64,000 bases of DNA from Janthinobacterium sp. 64 (lineage in GTDB: Bacteria; Pseudomonadota; Gammaproteobacteria; Burkholderiales; Burkholderiaceae_D): positions 310,001 to 374,000 of the forward strand of contig NZ_PHUG01000001.1 in the NCBI RefSeq assembly GCF_002813325.1. The letters run 5' to 3'. The notes below the pieces were generated by a model. That model was not told the origin of the DNA and searched no databases. It saw only the letters and a program-made list of their open reading frames with translations. Position numbers and translations under genes: made by a program. The stretch's first letter is position 1, and the number at the start of each line of letters is the position of its first letter. Of the stretch, positions 1-8,503 are shown in pieces.

Positions 1-373
1 TGATCTGGCGCGCCTGCTCACTGCTGACGGCAAGCGATTTTTCGCAGATGACGGCGATGCCGGCACGCATGCAGGCCAGTACGCTGTCGACATGTGACGG
101 GGTCGGGGTCAGGATCACGACAGCATCGATGTTGCCCTGTTCGCTGGCCAGCAACGCTTGCCAGGTGTCGTAGATGCGTTCCGGATGGACGCCGTACACC
201 TGTCCGCTTTCCTGGTTGGACTCGGCATGGCGGCTGAAGCAGCCAGCAACCAGTGTCCACAGCCCATCCATGGCGCTCGACACAAAATGTGAATAGCCAA
301 CGGCGGAACTGCGCGAGCCGCCGATAAACGCCAGCCGCAGCGGTGCCAGGGGCACTGTGTTTGTATTTTCCAT
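1..373 (-). CDS. Gfo/Idh/MocA-family oxidoreductase, N-terminal part (cut by window edge)
   Basis: The frame opens at an ATG at 371-373 and runs off the window, giving about 124 residues. Near the start is a Rossmann-type strand and turn (LRLAFIGGSRSSAVGY), followed by an acidic/polar helix, then VVILTPTPSHVDSV and ICEKSLA. These match the NAD(P)-binding half of the Gfo/Idh/MocA family, where the EK(P) motif lies just after the Rossmann sheet; here the usual proline is replaced by serine. The gene starts three bases after the stop of the AMP-ligase gene, so it is the last visible gene of the five-gene minus-strand operon. In that context it is probably a sugar-nucleotide dehydrogenase or oxidoreductase. 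The C-terminal substrate domain is outside the window, so the substrate cannot be judged. Confidence 0.8.
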   Translation of the reverse strand, partial: MENTNTVPLAPLRLAFIGGSRSSAVGYSHFVSSAMDGLWTLVAGCFSRHAESNQESGQVYGVHPERIYDTWQALLASEQGNIDAVVILTPTPSHVDSVLACMRAGIAVICEKSLAVSSEQARQI

Positions 374-376
374 GTT

Positions 377-1930
377 CTATTCCCGCTCCGGGGAGCTTGC
401 GTATGTCTGGACAAGTTGAAATTTCATCAGTTTGCCCATGCTGTTTTTCGGTAGCTGCTCAACAACAAAAAAGCGCCGCGGCTGCTGGAAGTCCGCCAGC
501 GCATGGGCGCAGTGAAAGCGCAGCTGGCGCAGGTCGAAGCTGGCGGGATCCCTGGCGACCAGGGCCACGGCCACCACTTCGCCCAGCCTGGCGTCGGGAA
601 AGGCAAAGGCGGCGCTTTCCGTGACGGAACCGTGCGAGCCGATCGCTGCCTCGATGTCCGCAGGATAAATATTGATGCCGCCGCTAATGATGACGTCTTT
701 TTTTCGTCCCAGAAAGTACAGATAGCCGTCTTCGTCCAGCTTACCGATATCGCCGGTACGGAAATATTCGCCACACATCGCTGCGCGGGTCAATTCGGGC
801 AGTTGAAAATAGCCGCCAAACAACATGGTGGTCTTGCAGACGATTTCGCCGGCCTGGCCTGACGGCAATTGCTCATCGTTTTCACCCAGGATGCGCAGTT
901 CGACCCCGGGCGCAGGTCGGCCCACCGATTGCAGTTTGGTGCGCGCCGCATTGCCATCGAGATTGGTGGCGATGGCGATTTCCGAGGCGCCATAGCATTC
1001 ATGGAAATCGCAGGAAAAGCGCGCCAGCAGATCGATTTTTACAGCGTTTTCCAGCAGGGCAGAGGATGACACCAGGCAGCGCAAGCTGCTGACGTCGTGT
1101 TCGTCCTGCGCCATGTGGGCGGCAATCTGCTTGAGTTGCGACGAGACCGCAATCGTGAAGCTGACCTGTTGCGCCTGCACGCAGCGCAACCATGCCTGGG
1201 CCGAGAAATGGGGCATCAGCACGGCGCTGCCGCCGGTCAGCAGTGGCAGCAGTACCAGGCGCTCGGCCAGGGAGTGATACAGCGGCGTGGCGGCCAGGGT
1301 GCGATCCTGCGCCGTGATGCCGTAAAGCTGTACCGCCGCGCGTAGACGATTGAGTTTGGTGCGCTGGGTCAGCACGATGGGCTTGGGGCTACCCGTCGAG
1401 CCGGAGGTCATGGTCAGGATCAGGGCGTCATCTGCCCGGCCCGCATATAAAGGCAGTGCATCGGCCGGCGCCGCCTGCAGCACCTGGTCCAGCGTGGTGG
1501 TGCCGGCGCCGGCGGCATCGATGCTGAGCCAACACCCATGCACAGCGTCGCTGCCTGGCTCTGCGCGCAGGGCCGCCAGTTGTGGTGACGTTGACACCAG
1601 GTGCCTGGCCTGCGCTGCCTGCAAGGAGTGCAGGGCGACCGCCGGCGGCAAGGCCGGATTGAGCGGTACCAGCCCGGCGCCAAGGTCGGCGGCCACCAGT
1701 ATCAGGGCAACAAATTCCACATTGTTGGGCAAGATGACGCCGATCTGGTCGCCGCGTCGCACGCCGTTGGCCGCCAGCGCGTTCGACCAGCGCGCCACCA
1801 GTTGCGCCAGCGTCGCGTAACTGATTTCCCGGCCTTCGCAGGCAAGCGCGATTTTTTCCGGCGTGGCCGCGGCGTGGGCAAAGAAAATGCCGCTGATGCT
1901 CTCCGGTACTGACTGTCGAGGCTGCATCAT
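377..1930 (-). CDS. AMP-forming acyl-CoA synthetase/ligase (ANL superfamily)
   Basis: A 517-residue protein with the full set of adenylate-forming enzyme motifs: phosphate-binding loop TMTSGSTGSPK (about 173-183), CYGASE in the A5 region, TGDIGKLDEDGYLYFLGRKKD around the domain hinge, and PKNSMGKL near the C terminus with the catalytic lysine. It activates a carboxylic acid as acyl-AMP, normally ending as a CoA thioester. The start overlaps the stop of the acyltransferase gene by four bases (ATGA), indicating translational coupling. Next to a hexapeptide acyltransferase and a sugar aminotransferase, it plausibly supplies an unusual acyl donor for N-acylation of an amino sugar; that is inference. 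The length is usual for class I ligases. The acid substrate is unknown. Confidence 0.9.
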   Translation of the reverse strand: MMQPRQSVPESISGIFFAHAAATPEKIALACEGREISYATLAQLVARWSNALAANGVRRGDQIGVILPNNVEFVALILVAADLGAGLVPLNPALPPAVALHSLQAAQARHLVSTSPQLAALRAEPGSDAVHGCWLSIDAAGAGTTTLDQVLQAAPADALPLYAGRADDALILTMTSGSTGSPKPIVLTQRTKLNRLRAAVQLYGITAQDRTLAATPLYHSLAERLVLLPLLTGGSAVLMPHFSAQAWLRCVQAQQVSFTIAVSSQLKQIAAHMAQDEHDVSSLRCLVSSSALLENAVKIDLLARFSCDFHECYGASEIAIATNLDGNAARTKLQSVGRPAPGVELRILGENDEQLPSGQAGEIVCKTTMLFGGYFQLPELTRAAMCGEYFRTGDIGKLDEDGYLYFLGRKKDVIISGGINIYPADIEAAIGSHGSVTESAAFAFPDARLGEVVAVALVARDPASFDLRQLRFHCAHALADFQQPRRFFVVEQLPKNSMGKLMKFQLVQTYASSPERE

Positions 1931-2607
1931 GCCTGACCTGCCATGCCGGAAAATTTAAGGAAGGAGCTACTTTTCAGGCGGAACAACTGGCCTGCTTCGG
2001 ACAGATAGACCTGGTCGTCGAGGGTATCCCGGTTGATCAAGGTATTGGCTGCAATGAAATTGCGCGCACCCAAGCGCAAGCCGTGCGCGGTCGAGGAGTT
2101 GACGCCGAAAAAGCAGGCGTCACCAATGCTGCAGCCACCTGCGATAGCGATGCCGGCGTTGATCCAGTTGTAGGTGCCGATCACGCAATCGTGGCCGAGA
2201 TTGACGTTGCTCGAAATAAAAGTGCCACGTCCGATGCGGCAGCCGGGATGGATAGATACATGGTCCAGGATGATGCAGCCGTCCTCGATCAGCACGTCAT
2301 CGTGACGCAGCACGGAGGCGTGCACAAAACTGGCCAGGCGGTAGCCTTTTTCCTCGGCTTCGCGGTGCTTGCGCGCCCGTAAGGCATTCATTTCCAGGAA
2401 TCCCACCGCGATCAGCATATCGTGGTCATCGGGTGGCAGCTGCAGCGCAACCTGGCTGAATGGCAGCAATGGCAAGCCCAGGAAGCTGGTCGTGGCGTCG
2501 TCGATACAGGCATCGTCGACTGTGAAGGCGACAATGTCCATGCTGTGGCGTGCGTAGGAATATAACAGTCTGGCAATGGCGCCATTGCCGTAAATAATGG
2601 TTTTCAT
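1927..2607 (-). CDS. PglD/NeuD-like hexapeptide-repeat acyltransferase
   Basis: I start it at the ATG at 2605-2607 (226 aa, MKTIIYGNGAIARLL) because this overlaps the aminotransferase stop by the four bases ATGA, as do its neighbours; a start six codons earlier is possible. The N-terminal part is a small Rossmann-like sugar-nucleotide binding fold (IIYGNGAIARLLY) as in PglD and NeuD. The second half is a left-handed beta helix of hexapeptide repeats (DGCIILDHVSIHPGCRIG, then LGHDCVIG with the likely catalytic histidine). Such enzymes transfer an acetyl or larger acyl group from CoA to the amino group of a UDP- or dTDP-linked sugar. The aminotransferase just upstream and ligase just downstream fit this role. 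Confidence 0.85.
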   Translation of the reverse strand: MKTIIYGNGAIARLLYSYARHSMDIVAFTVDDACIDDATTSFLGLPLLPFSQVALQLPPDDHDMLIAVGFLEMNALRARKHREAEEKGYRLASFVHASVLRHDDVLIEDGCIILDHVSIHPGCRIGRGTFISSNVNLGHDCVIGTYNWINAGIAIAGGCSIGDACFFGVNSSTAHGLRLGARNFIAANTLINRDTLDDQVYLSEAGQLFRLKSSSFLKFSGMAGQA

Positions 2608-3746
2608 GATGGCTTGGTCATGCAACTTGCCAGGCGAATGACGTCGACCACGCGATCTTGCTGCTCCGCCTGCAGCTCGGGATAGATCGGCAGACAGATG
2701 ACCTGGCTGGCCACTTCACCAGCCAACGGCAGATTCGCGCGGGCTGCCGAGGGCATGTTGCGGTACATTGGAAAATCGCTGATCAGGGGATAAAAGTAAC
2801 GGCGTGCAATGATGCCGGCCTGGCGCAAAGTGTCGAACAGGGCATCGCGCGACAGGGCGTAGCCCGGCTGCACCAGAATCGGGAAGTACGAGTGGTTGGC
2901 GCGCGTCTCGGGCGCATCGGGCGGACAATAAATGCCGGCGATGCCTGCCAGTTGTTCGCGATAGCGGCGTGTAACCTTGGTGCGTTCGCGCAGCGCGGTG
3001 TCGATGTTTTTCAACTGCAGCAGCCCAAACGCGGCGCTGACCTCGTTCATCTTGCCGTTGATACCGGCCGCGACCACCGTCACTTCATCGATAAAGCCGA
3101 AGTTCTTCAGATGGTCGATATGGCGCTTCATCTTGGCGTCGTTGCAGACGATGGCGCCGCCTTCGAAGGTATTGAATACTTTGGTCGCGTGAAAGCTCAG
3201 TACCGACAGGTCGCCATGTGTGAGCAGGCTGTTGCCCTGGTAGTTGACGCCGAATGCATGGGCCGCGTCATAGATGACTTTCAATCCATAATTGGATGCA
3301 ATTTCATCGATCGCAGCGACGTCGCATGGCCTGCCATAGCAGTGCACGGGCATGATGGCGGTGGTCTGTGGCGTGAGCGCCGCTTCGATTTTCCTGGGGT
3401 CTATATTGAAAGTACCTGGTTCAATATCGACAAATACGGGCTTGATGCCATTCCATAGCAGTGAGTGTGCAGTGGCGACGAAGGAATATGGCGAGGTGAT
3501 CACTTCTCCCGTGATACGCAGCGACTGCAAGGCGGTCATCAGCGCCAGGGTACCATTGGAAAACAGCGAAATGTATTTCACGCCCAGATAATCGGCCAGG
3601 GCCTGCTCCAGTTGGCGATGGAAAGGCCCGCCGTTGGTGAGAATCTTGTTATTCCAGATCTGCTCCAGGTAAGGAATAAATTCCTCCAGGGGCGGCAGAG
3701 TGGGCTGTGTAATGTAGATAGGCGTATTTTTTTCTTCTTGGGTCAT
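2604..3746 (-). CDS. DegT/DnrJ/EryC1/StrS-family sugar aminotransferase
   Basis: A 380-residue PLP-dependent aminotransferase of the type that adds an amino group to a nucleotide-linked keto sugar. The Schiff-base lysine is K189 in SFHATKVFNTFEGG, and the PLP-ring aspartate is D160 in VIYDAAHAFG; FSNGTLAL near 62-69 forms the phosphate-binding start. The N-terminal pattern (ITQPTLPPLEEFIPYL) resembles the FdtB/VioA-like subgroup that makes 3-amino or 4-amino dideoxy sugars. It overlaps the TPR-glycosyltransferase stop and the acyltransferase start by ATGA on both sides. No dTDP-glucose synthase or dehydratase is visible, so the keto-sugar substrate must be made elsewhere. Confidence 0.9.
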   Translation of the reverse strand: MTQEEKNTPIYITQPTLPPLEEFIPYLEQIWNNKILTNGGPFHRQLEQALADYLGVKYISLFSNGTLALMTALQSLRITGEVITSPYSFVATAHSLLWNGIKPVFVDIEPGTFNIDPRKIEAALTPQTTAIMPVHCYGRPCDVAAIDEIASNYGLKVIYDAAHAFGVNYQGNSLLTHGDLSVLSFHATKVFNTFEGGAIVCNDAKMKRHIDHLKNFGFIDEVTVVAAGINGKMNEVSAAFGLLQLKNIDTALRERTKVTRRYREQLAGIAGIYCPPDAPETRANHSYFPILVQPGYALSRDALFDTLRQAGIIARRYFYPLISDFPMYRNMPSAARANLPLAGEVASQVICLPIYPELQAEQQDRVVDVIRLASCMTKPS

Positions 3747-6421
3747 GGTTGCCCTTCCTCTTGCGGTTCCCCTAGAATACCGCTACTTGTCGCTTCAAAA
3801 CTTGCCGGCATCTCTCCCGTACACCAGCGTTGCCACATATGACGCAGGGCGACTTCCAGCCCCTGGGCAATCTCGTCCGGTCGCCCGCTGACCGCGTTGT
3901 GCAGCCGCTCGCGCATTTCCAGGCGAATGCCGGCAAGCTGGCCGGGATCTCTGGCGTGCGCCACTCCTTTGGCGAGAAATTCTTCTTCTCCATGGGCGAT
4001 GAAATCCTGCAATCCCGCATGCGACAGGATGGCGGCACTGGAGTAGCCTGGCAAGGTGGAACCCACCATGGTCAGTGTGGGCACGCCCATCCACAAGGCG
4101 TGAAAGCCGGTGGTGCCGCTGGTGTACGGGAAGGTGTCGAGGCAGAGGTCGACCTGGCTGTGCAATGCCAGGTAATCGTGCATATTGGTGTAGCCATGAA
4201 ACGTCAGCCGGTCCGCGTCGATGCCCTCGCGGGCAAACCACGAACGCAGCCTGTCGCTGGCCTGCTTGTTGGGCATCGCCGCGAGCAGCATTTTTGCCTC
4301 TGGCACCATGCGCAACAATGCGGACCAGCGGGCGATGACTTCGCGGCTCAATTTGCCCGCACGATTGAAACTGCCAAAAGTGATGTAGCCATTTTCGATC
4401 GCCGGTGCCGGGCTGATCGCAGGCGCTTCGGGAGATGGCAGGAAAGGCGCGGTAGCAGGCAAGCGCACCAGCTTCTCGGTGAACTGGTCGTCAAGTTCGC
4501 CGGGCGGTGAAAAATAGCGATCCGTCAGAAAATAGTCCATCGCCTGCAAACCTGTCGTCCCTGGATAACCGATCCAGGTAAGCTGCAGCGGTGCTGGCTT
4601 GCGCGCAAAAGTGGGCAGGCGATTGAAGCCGGTATGGCCCGACAGGTCGATCAGGATGTCGATGGCGTCACTGGTGATCAGCTGCGCCAGTTCCGCATGG
4701 CTCAGTTTTTCGACCTGGCGCCAGAGCGCGAACAGGCCGTGCAGGTGCCGGCTGACAAGGTCATCGTGAAAGCTGTTGGCATAGGCCACGATTTCCACTT
4801 GCCGGGATTGGCTCAAGTATTCGAGAATGGGTGTGATGAAATTGGCTACGGCGTGGTTGTACAGGTCGGCGGAAACAAAGCCGATGCGCAGGCGGCGCTC
4901 GGGATCGCGCGTGTTGCCGTGCTGCGGCCAGGAGGCGCGCAGCGGCGCCTCGAAATGCTCGGCATAGCGCACATGCTCCGCAAACAGGGCTGTGGCATCG
5001 AGATCCTGGCTATGCGTCAGGTAGAACAGCAGGTTGCTGTGCAATTCATCCCAGTCCGGGTTGATCTTCAGTGCTTTGCGGCAATGCACGATGGCTTGGT
5101 CGATACGGCCCAGGCGGTTCAATGCGGCACTGATATTGACATACGCCCGACGGTGATGCGGATCGAGTTTGACCACGGTTTCAAAACTGTTGACGGCTTC
5201 GCTCAGGCGGCCCATCTCCATCAGGCAAGTGCCCAGGTTGACATGCGCGGCGGTCGATTTTGGCCCCAGCTTCACGGCGCGCCGGCAGCTTTCCAGCGCG
5301 GCTTCGCGCTGTCCCATGTCGTTCAGGGCGGCGGCAATATTGCTGTGGGTGACAGGATTGTCCGGTGCCAGCAGGGCCACTTGCCGGAACGACGCCAGCG
5401 CCGCCTCCAGTTGGCCGTCTTCCTGCAGGGCCATGCCGAGGTTGTTGAGGGCGTCGATATTATTGGGTTCCAGCAGTAGCACCGCCTGGTAGATGGCGAT
5501 GGCTGGCTCCTTGCGCCGGGTTTCACGCAACAGGTCTGCGTAATGCAGCATGGGTGCGGCGAGCGAGGCGTCGAGCGCGATCGCTTGCCGGTACGCGCTC
5601 TCGGCCTCGGCCGTTGCGCCGAGCGCATGCAAGCTGCGCCCCAGGCCATGGTAGTGTGCCGCGTTTGCCGTCGGCAACGCCGTGGCGCTGCGATAGCTGG
5701 CCGCCGCCTGCGCATTGCGATCCAGCCGGAACAGCACATTGCCCATGCCGCCATGCGCCATGGCGTTTTCAGGATCCACTTCCAGCGCTGCCGCATAGCT
5801 TTGCAGCGCCGCATCCGGCCGGTTCAGGGCGACGTGCACGTCGCCCAGCTTGCGATGAGTGTCGGCTGCGCCCGGTTCCAGTGTCAGCGCCTGGCGATAG
5901 CTCGACTGCGCCGACTGAAATTGTTGCTGCGCCACCAAGACATCGCCCTTGCCACGATGCGCCATGGCCAGCGCGGGATCGATCTCCAGCGCGCCGCCAT
6001 AGCATTCCGCAGCTTCCTTCGGGTGACCTTGCGCTTGCAGCACGTCGCCCAGGCGGCTGAGCGCTTCGGCAAAGGCTGGCGCCAGTTCCAGGGCGCGCAT
6101 GAAATACGGCATGGCCAGGTCGGGATGGCCGCCATCCATATGGGCATTGCCCAGGTGCAGATGGGCTTCGGCGTCGTCGGGTGCCAGTTCCACCGTCTTC
6201 TGCAGGGCCGGCAAGGCGTCCTTGCCCTGCAGCCGCAAGGCCATGCCCAGCACGCTCCAGGCCAGCGCCGACATGGGCCAGGCGTCCACCAGGGCGCGTG
6301 TCGCCTCCTCCATCTGGGCCTGCTCGCCGCTTTCATACAGGCGTACGATGTGATCGATTTCCTGTTGACTCGGCTGTTGAACGTCGCTCGGCGGCGATGT
6401 TGCGGGATCGGTAGCGTGCAT
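3743..6421 (-). CDS. TPR-repeat protein with GT41 (SPINDLY/O-GlcNAc transferase-like) catalytic domain
   Basis: An 892-residue protein. Roughly residues 30-480 are tandem 34-residue TPR units (repeated A..LG..L...G....A...Y..AL pattern). Residues about 510-870 form a bacterial OGT/SPINDLY domain: IGFVSADLYNHAVANF with the conserved histidine, DILIDLSGHTG, WIGYPGTTG, YITFGSFNRAGKLS with the likely UDP-binding lysine, and LCLDTFPYTSGTTGFHALW. Family members move a sugar from a nucleotide donor to Ser/Thr of proteins, in bacteria often flagellins or adhesins. It is the first gene of the five-gene operon, so the downstream enzymes may build its donor sugar. The region before the ATG is pyrimidine-rich and has no recognisable ribosome site. 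Target protein unknown. Confidence 0.92.
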   Translation of the reverse strand: MHATDPATSPPSDVQQPSQQEIDHIVRLYESGEQAQMEEATRALVDAWPMSALAWSVLGMALRLQGKDALPALQKTVELAPDDAEAHLHLGNAHMDGGHPDLAMPYFMRALELAPAFAEALSRLGDVLQAQGHPKEAAECYGGALEIDPALAMAHRGKGDVLVAQQQFQSAQSSYRQALTLEPGAADTHRKLGDVHVALNRPDAALQSYAAALEVDPENAMAHGGMGNVLFRLDRNAQAAASYRSATALPTANAAHYHGLGRSLHALGATAEAESAYRQAIALDASLAAPMLHYADLLRETRRKEPAIAIYQAVLLLEPNNIDALNNLGMALQEDGQLEAALASFRQVALLAPDNPVTHSNIAAALNDMGQREAALESCRRAVKLGPKSTAAHVNLGTCLMEMGRLSEAVNSFETVVKLDPHHRRAYVNISAALNRLGRIDQAIVHCRKALKINPDWDELHSNLLFYLTHSQDLDATALFAEHVRYAEHFEAPLRASWPQHGNTRDPERRLRIGFVSADLYNHAVANFITPILEYLSQSRQVEIVAYANSFHDDLVSRHLHGLFALWRQVEKLSHAELAQLITSDAIDILIDLSGHTGFNRLPTFARKPAPLQLTWIGYPGTTGLQAMDYFLTDRYFSPPGELDDQFTEKLVRLPATAPFLPSPEAPAISPAPAIENGYITFGSFNRAGKLSREVIARWSALLRMVPEAKMLLAAMPNKQASDRLRSWFAREGIDADRLTFHGYTNMHDYLALHSQVDLCLDTFPYTSGTTGFHALWMGVPTLTMVGSTLPGYSSAAILSHAGLQDFIAHGEEEFLAKGVAHARDPGQLAGIRLEMRERLHNAVSGRPDEIAQGLEVALRHMWQRWCTGEMPASFEATSSGILGEPQEEGQP

Positions 6422-6506
6422 GAGAGGAGGGGAGAGTGTATGCCACCTTCAATTGTAACGGTTGGCAGTGCTTTATAGAAACATCTTCTTCAGAAAGTTC
6501 AGTTTG

Positions 6507-6545
6507 AAAAAAATGGCGTGTCCGTCTTGCGACGTCCACGCCATT
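6507..6545 (-). terminator. Rho-independent terminator of the ETF-QO gene
   Basis: On the minus strand, nine-base arms AATGGCGTG and CACGCCATT close a stem-loop that contains a second small stem (GTC-GCAA-GAC). The right arm is followed by a run of T. It sits about 30 bases past the ETF-QO stop and before the TPR-glycosyltransferase gene, so it separates the two transcription units. Confidence 0.85.
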
Positions 6546-6575
6546 CCACATACCGGCTTGCCAGGAATCAGCAGT

Positions 6576-8252
6576 TTACATATTCGGATAATTCGGTCCG
6601 CCGCCGCCTTCCGGCGTCACCCACACGATGTTCTGCGTCGGGTCCTTGATGTCGCAGGTCTTGCAGTGCACGCAGTTTTGCGCATTGATCTGCAGGCGTT
6701 CGGCGCCGTCGTCATTCTTCACGAACTCGTACACGCCGGCGGGACAGTAGCGTGCTTCCGGACCCGCATACATGGCCAGGTTGACGTCGACGGGCACGCT
6801 GGCGTTCTTCAAGGTCAGGTGGATCGGCTGGTCTTCCGCGTGGTTGGTGTTCGAGATGAAGACGGACGACATCTTGTCGAAGGTCAGCTTGCCATCGGGT
6901 TTCGGATACACGATCTTTTTCGACTGGGCCGCCGGTTTCAGGCATTCGTGGTCGCCATGCGTGTGGTGCAGGGTCCATGGCGCCTTGCCGCGGAAGACGA
7001 TCTGGTCGATGCCCGTCATCAGGCTGCCCAGGTACAGGCCTTTCGACAGCCAAGGCTTGACGTTGCGCGCCACGTGCAGCTCTTCATGCAGCCAGGATTG
7101 TTCAAACGCGACAGGGTAGCTGGACAGTTCGTCGTGCTGGCGCTGTTCGCCCAGGGCGCCGAAGGCCGCGTCCGCCGCCAGCATGCCGCTCTTGATGGCC
7201 GCGTGGCTGCCCTTGATGCGGCTCATGTTCAAAAAGCCCGCATCGCAGCCGATCAGCGCGCCGCCAGCGAACACCAGTTTCGGCAGCGATTGCAGGCCGC
7301 CGGCCGTGATCGCGCGCGCGCCGTACGAGATGCGCTTGCCGCCTTCGAAGAACTTGCGGATTTCCGGATGCGTTTTATAGCGCTGGAATTCTTCGTATGG
7401 CGACAGGTAGGGATTGTCGTAATTGAGGCCGACCACATAACCGACCATGACCTGGTTGTTTTCCAGGTGGTACAGGAAGGAGCCGCCATAGGTCTTCGCG
7501 TCCAGCGGCCAGCCCGTCGAGTGGATCACCAGGCCCGGCTGGTGCTGCGCCGGGTCGATTTCCCACAATTCCTTGATGCCGATGCCGTACGATTGCGGAT
7601 CCTTGCCGGCGTTCAAATCATACTTGGCCATCAATTGCTTGCCCAGGTGGCCGCGCGCGCCTTCGGCGAACAGGGTGTACTTGGCGTGCAACTCCATGCC
7701 CAGCTGGAAGTCGGGACCCGGTTCGCCGTCGCGCTTGACGCCCATATTGCCGGTCGCCACGCCTTTCACGGAGCCGTCGTCGTTGTAGAGGATTTCCGCG
7801 GCAGGGAAGCCGGGGAAGATTTCCACGCCCAGGTTTTCCGCCTGCTGGCCCATCCAGCGCACCACATTGCCCAGCGAGACGATGTAGTTGCCGTGGTTTT
7901 CAAAGCAGGCCGGCACTGCGAAGTTTGGCGTTTTATACGCTTTGGTTTCCGTCAGGAACAGGATGCGGTCTTCCGTCACTGCCGTGTTCAGGGGCGCGCC
8001 CAGTTCTTTCCAGTTCGGTATCAGTTCGCTCAACGCTTTCGGGTCCATGATGGCGCCGGACAGGATATGCGCGCCCAGTTCGCCGCCTTTTTCCAGCACG
8101 CAGACGGACACTTCCTGGCTCTTTTCAGCGGCCAGCTGCTTCAGGCGGATGGCCGCCGCCAAGCCTGCGGGGCCACCGCCGACGATCACCACGTCATACT
8201 CCATGGTCTCGCGCGGTCCGTACTGTTCAACTAAGTTATTAGGCTGTGTCAT
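6576..8252 (-). CDS. Electron transfer flavoprotein-ubiquinone oxidoreductase
   Basis: A 558-residue ETF-QO, the inner-membrane-associated flavo-iron-sulfur enzyme that passes electrons from reduced ETF (fatty-acid and amino-acid oxidation) to ubiquinone. The N terminus has the FAD dinucleotide fold (YDVVIVGGGPAGLAAAIRL); further on are EGARGHLGKQL and YGIGIKELWE. The C terminus carries the 4Fe-4S ligands: CPAGVYEF followed by NCVHCKTCDIKDPTQN, and the protein ends in GGGGPNYPNM, typical of the family. Length matches bacterial and mitochondrial relatives. It is transcribed alone from the 250-bp region shared with the divergent SDR gene and ends in a strong terminator. Confidence 0.97.
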   Translation of the reverse strand: MTQPNNLVEQYGPRETMEYDVVIVGGGPAGLAAAIRLKQLAAEKSQEVSVCVLEKGGELGAHILSGAIMDPKALSELIPNWKELGAPLNTAVTEDRILFLTETKAYKTPNFAVPACFENHGNYIVSLGNVVRWMGQQAENLGVEIFPGFPAAEILYNDDGSVKGVATGNMGVKRDGEPGPDFQLGMELHAKYTLFAEGARGHLGKQLMAKYDLNAGKDPQSYGIGIKELWEIDPAQHQPGLVIHSTGWPLDAKTYGGSFLYHLENNQVMVGYVVGLNYDNPYLSPYEEFQRYKTHPEIRKFFEGGKRISYGARAITAGGLQSLPKLVFAGGALIGCDAGFLNMSRIKGSHAAIKSGMLAADAAFGALGEQRQHDELSSYPVAFEQSWLHEELHVARNVKPWLSKGLYLGSLMTGIDQIVFRGKAPWTLHHTHGDHECLKPAAQSKKIVYPKPDGKLTFDKMSSVFISNTNHAEDQPIHLTLKNASVPVDVNLAMYAGPEARYCPAGVYEFVKNDDGAERLQINAQNCVHCKTCDIKDPTQNIVWVTPEGGGGPNYPNM

Positions 8253-8503
8253 GGTCTCGATTGTTAGTCACTAAATGGGTGGGTGAGGAATCTTCGGATA
8301 AATTTAAGCACGAGTGTGCTTGTTTTTGGCGAGGATTGCAACTTTGGCGCCATTTTGCGTGACATTGCCCCTCGCCGCAATCTAAATCCGGCCATTTTGT
8401 GTAATGATGGCGTTTACCTTTGCTCAAGTGTGACGCAGGGTATTTTGCCCCTGTGCCAGTGGCACGGTGTAAAGTGTTGTCTAAAATAAAACAGGAGTAG
8501 CTC

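Noticed and set aside
6462..8234. 590-codon open frame on the plus strand
   Set aside because: It is antisense to the ETF-QO gene, which has all its motifs; the plus-strand product is rich in Arg, His, Ala and Val with no domain. It is open only because of the GC-rich third positions of the real gene.
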